Source: Flexibacter flexilis DSM 6793
Lineage (GTDB): Bacteria; Bacteroidota; Bacteroidia; Cytophagales; Flexibacteraceae
Length of the DNA: 64,000 nt
Assembly (NCBI RefSeq): GCF_900112255.1
Contig: NZ_FOLE01000012.1
Coordinates: 18,927 to 82,926 of the forward strand
Direction of reading: 5' to 3'
Shown piece by piece: positions 61,868 to 64,000 of this stretch. A program made the translations under genes and the position numbers. The notes below the pieces were generated by a model. It was not told the DNA's origin. It saw nothing but the letters and a program-made list of their open reading frames with translations, and made no database searches. How positions within the stretch are numbered: the first letter of the stretch is position 1; each line of letters begins with the position of its first letter.

Positions 61868-63400
61868 ATGAAAATCCTGTCTGCTGCCCAAATCCGTTTG
61901 GCCGACCAATACACCATTGCACACGAGCCAATTAGTTCGCTGGCCCTGATGGAACGAGCCGCCACGCAATGCACGCAATGGCTTACGGCACGTCTGCGAC
62001 CGCATACGCCTGTGTGGGTGTTTGCGGGTACTGGCAACAATGGCGGTGATGGGTTGGCCATCGCCCGACAGCTTCACGGGCAAGGTTACGCAACTGCCGT
62101 TTTTGTACTGGGCGCAGCAAAATATTCGGCGGATTGCGCCGCCAATCTCACGCAATACGAGGCTTTAGGCCTATCAATCAACTATTTACATCATATTTCG
62201 GACTTCCCTCCTATTCCGCCAAACGTCTTGGTCGTTGATGCGCTTTTCGGTTCGGGACTCAATCGGCCTTGCGACGGACTGGCCGCCGCCCTCATTGAGC
62301 ACCTCAACGCGAGCCGCGCCAACATCGTAGCCATAGACTTACCGTCAGGGCTTTTTTGTGAAGACAATAGCCAAAACATTGACGAAAATATTATCGCGGC
62401 AGGACATACGCTTTCGTTGCATTTGCCCAAATTGGCTTTGCTGCTCCCCGACTATCAGCACAAAATCGGACAAATGCACGTGCTGCCCATCGGCCTAAAC
62501 GAAGATTTTATCAAAAATCAACATACAGATTATCAATTTATTACCCTCGCAGATTGCGCCGCGATGTATCGGCCACGCCAACAGTTTGGCCACAAAGGAA
62601 CATACGGACACGCGCTTGTGGTGGCGGGTAGCAGGGGGAAAATGGGTGCGGCGGTATTGGCTACGCGGGCAAGCCTTCGGGCTGGGGCGGGTTTGGTATC
62701 GGTGCTTACCGCCGAATGTGGCTATACTATTTTGCAAACCACAGCCCCCGAGGCCATGACGCTACTCAACGAAGGGGAAAATTATTTGCAAGGAAAAATA
62801 CCTGAACTTACGGCTTATCAAGCGATTGGAGTTGGTTGCGGCATCGGGACGGAGACGGAAACCGCTATGTTTTTAGGGGAAATTCTTGGCAATTATCAGC
62901 GGCCAATGGTGATAGATGCCGACGCGCTCAACGTGTTGGCCACGCGACCCGACTGGCACGGCCTCATTCCTGCCCAAAGCATCCTGACACCGCACCCCAA
63001 AGAGTTTTCGCGCTGGGCGGGGCGTTGGGACAACGACACGCACAAACTGCAATTACTCAATGATTTATCCAAAAAACTGCAATGCCACATCGTTCTGAAA
63101 GGAGCTTATACGGCCATCGCGCACCCCAACGGCCAAGTTACATTTAACAGCACAGGCAATGCGGGGATGGCTACTGGCGGCTCTGGCGATACGCTCACGG
63201 GCATACTCACGGCACTACTCGCACAAGGCTACACGCCCGAAACAGCCAGCATCTTGGGTGTTTGGTTGCATGGCTTTGCGGGCGATTGCGCGGCGGCACA
63301 TTACGGCCAAGAAGCACTCATCGCCAGCGATTTAGCAGAATTTTTGGGAGAAGGATTTAAGGCTTTGGGAAAAGAAAAACAACAAAATAGTTTATTGTAA
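61868..63400 (+). CDS. nnrDE: Bifunctional NAD(P)H-hydrate epimerase / ADP-dependent dehydratase
   Basis: This 510-aa enzyme repairs damaged NADH and NADPH hydrates. The N-terminal NnrE epimerase half (about 1-215) has GTGNNGGDGLAIAR and DALFGSGLNRPC. The C-terminal NnrD dehydratase half (about 225-500) has the GSRGKMGAAVLA motif, LTPHPKEFSRW and the NAGMATGGSGDTLTG block. The length matches the fused form. It is last in the purB-aroK-nnrDE run and converges with the Rpn-like fragment. Confidence 0.96.
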   Translation: MKILSAAQIRLADQYTIAHEPISSLALMERAATQCTQWLTARLRPHTPVWVFAGTGNNGGDGLAIARQLHGQGYATAVFVLGAAKYSADCAANLTQYEALGLSINYLHHISDFPPIPPNVLVVDALFGSGLNRPCDGLAAALIEHLNASRANIVAIDLPSGLFCEDNSQNIDENIIAAGHTLSLHLPKLALLLPDYQHKIGQMHVLPIGLNEDFIKNQHTDYQFITLADCAAMYRPRQQFGHKGTYGHALVVAGSRGKMGAAVLATRASLRAGAGLVSVLTAECGYTILQTTAPEAMTLLNEGENYLQGKIPELTAYQAIGVGCGIGTETETAMFLGEILGNYQRPMVIDADALNVLATRPDWHGLIPAQSILTPHPKEFSRWAGRWDNDTHKLQLLNDLSKKLQCHIVLKGAYTAIAHPNGQVTFNSTGNAGMATGGSGDTLTGILTALLAQGYTPETASILGVWLHGFAGDCAAAHYGQEALIASDLAEFLGEGFKALGKEKQQNSLL

Positions 63401-63405
63401 GATTT

Positions 63406-63768
63406 TTAATTTCCTCGCAATACTTCTATTTCCGTGATGCTCAGGCCTGTATCTTCCGCAATTTCTTCATTGGTCAAATTACGCCTGATAAGTTTACGGG
63501 CAATTTCAATTTTTTCGTTATTCTTTGCCTTATTAATGGCCGTTTCTATGGCATAATCATAAACGGCCTTGTTGTCGCGGTAAACTTTGAGATTCATTTC
63601 GTATTTTTCCAAATCGCTTTGCCCCATACGCGCCAATTCTGCTTTCTCGAAAGCCTGCTCAAAAACATCATCTTTAAAAATGCTCGGCATCGCCTGAAAA
63701 TCTTCTAAGTGTTTCAAAAAATACAGCCATTTGTCCAAACGCGAGGTTAGCTCGCTTTCTATTTTCAA
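63406..63768 (-). pseudogene. Rpn/PD-(D/E)XK transposase-type nuclease, C-terminal remnant
   Basis: The reading frame (about 120 codons) matches only the C-terminal third of Rpn-family recombination-promoting nucleases, which are about 280-300 aa. Visible are LDKWLYFLKHLEDF, FEQAFEKAELARM and a final segment with ARKLIRRNLTNEEIAEDTGLS. The N-terminal PD-(D/E)XK nuclease domain with its catalytic residues is missing: the frame runs about 18 codons further up to a TGA, and the sequence beyond it holds hairpins rather than nuclease coding. The formal start would be a TTG at 63768. This is most likely a decayed mobile-element gene, though the window edge stops me from seeing whether more lies further right. 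Confidence 0.75.
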
Positions 63769-63795
63769 GAAGAAATAACCAGCTTTTCGTTGTTT

Positions 63796-63920
63796 TATGA
63801 TAATGTCATAATATACTGATTTTCAGTATAATAACACCAGCTTTCTTTCTCCATATTATCATGTTTTGCTACAACATTTACTACACCATGTGGCAAATGT
63901 TGTAGCAAAAATAGCATGAT
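63796..63920. repeat. Three consecutive hairpins beside the Rpn remnant
   Basis: Three inverted repeats occur in a row in non-coding DNA. The first is TATGA/TCATA (63796-63810). The second is TATACTGA/TCAGTATA with a 3-nt loop (63812-63830). The third is a perfect 16-bp stem TTTTGCTACAACATTT with its complement (63864-63879 and 63895-63910) around a 15-nt loop, extended by ATCATG/CATGAT at the outside (63858-63920). A 9-bp direct repeat ACCAGCTTT (63778-63786 and 63836-63844) flanks the first two hairpins. This could be debris of a mobile element or a small palindromic repeat. Confidence 0.55.
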
Positions 63921-64000
63921 TTTCTTAGGTCAAAACAATATTTTCCCCTAAAAGTGTGTATTGCACCTTATTACAAAGCGTTTCAATAGAGATGCTTTAA

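Noticed and set aside
63778..63844. 9-bp direct repeat ACCAGCTTT as target-site duplication of an inserted element.
   Set aside because: The segment between copies is only 49 bp and has no recognisable element ends; it is kept only as part of the hairpin cluster observation.

Overview
The window reads as chromosome of a Bacteroidota bacterium, most likely of the Cytophagales type. Three things point there. The predicted promoters fit the Bacteroidota pattern TTG-N17-21-TAnnTTTG, for example upstream of the YqeY, NeuB-like, thiolase, DUF4836 and malic enzyme genes. One exported hydrolase carries a type IX secretion sorting domain. The families are typical of the phylum: CarboxypepD_reg plus TonB receptor, two-component-regulator propeller, TlpA-type thioredoxin, WG repeats, bifunctional HisB and HisIE. 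The genus cannot be fixed from the sequence. No rRNA, tRNA, CRISPR array, complete insertion sequence or prophage was seen. Gene density is high and most genes are housekeeping.

Layout. 1-4.0 kb (minus): the 5' part of a phosphoglucosamine mutase, signal peptidase I, a YqeY protein and an orphan NeuB-like synthase. 4.1-8.9 kb (minus): an envelope polysaccharide operon, Wzc-type tyrosine kinase, then nucleotide-sugar dehydrogenase, then epimerase. 9.0-14.3 kb (minus): a signalling cluster of a propeller-adenylate cyclase, an HD hydrolase and a cyclic-nucleotide-binding PP2C phosphatase. 14.5-38 kb: mixed metabolism and envelope genes on both strands, including SufE, HisIE, a TonB receptor, radical SAM, PlsC, TlpA-like, thiolase, DprA, a PrsW homologue, an ABC ATPase with a DUF4836 lipoprotein, a WG-repeat protein, glutathione peroxidase and 3-hydroxybutyrate dehydrogenase. 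38.3-41.5 kb: a large ABCG-like transporter. 41.6-48.6 kb (minus): a signalling operon encoding CheR, CheB, a membrane GAF protein, a Cache-HAMP-GAF-PAS-PAS-PP2C receptor phosphatase, a SiaB-like kinase and a SiaC-like phosphoprotein. 48.8-63.4 kb: HisB, NlpC/P60, TatD, malic enzyme, GNAT, S41 peptidase, fatty acid hydroxylase, FolP, LigA, PurB, AroK and NnrDE. The right edge holds a truncated Rpn/PD-(D/E)XK transposase remnant beside three hairpins.

The two most interesting parts are signalling clusters. In the first, a class III cyclase with the adenine-specific Lys/Asp pair lies in a co-oriented cluster with a protein whose cyclic-nucleotide pocket looks intact and whose output is a PP2C phosphatase; this suggests a local cAMP relay next to a polysaccharide-export operon. 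In the second, a SiaA/SiaB/SiaC partner-switching set is joined to receptor-methylation enzymes (CheR and a receiver-less CheB), with no chemoreceptor and no SiaD diguanylate cyclase nearby. Both are inferences from gene content and order, not demonstrated functions.
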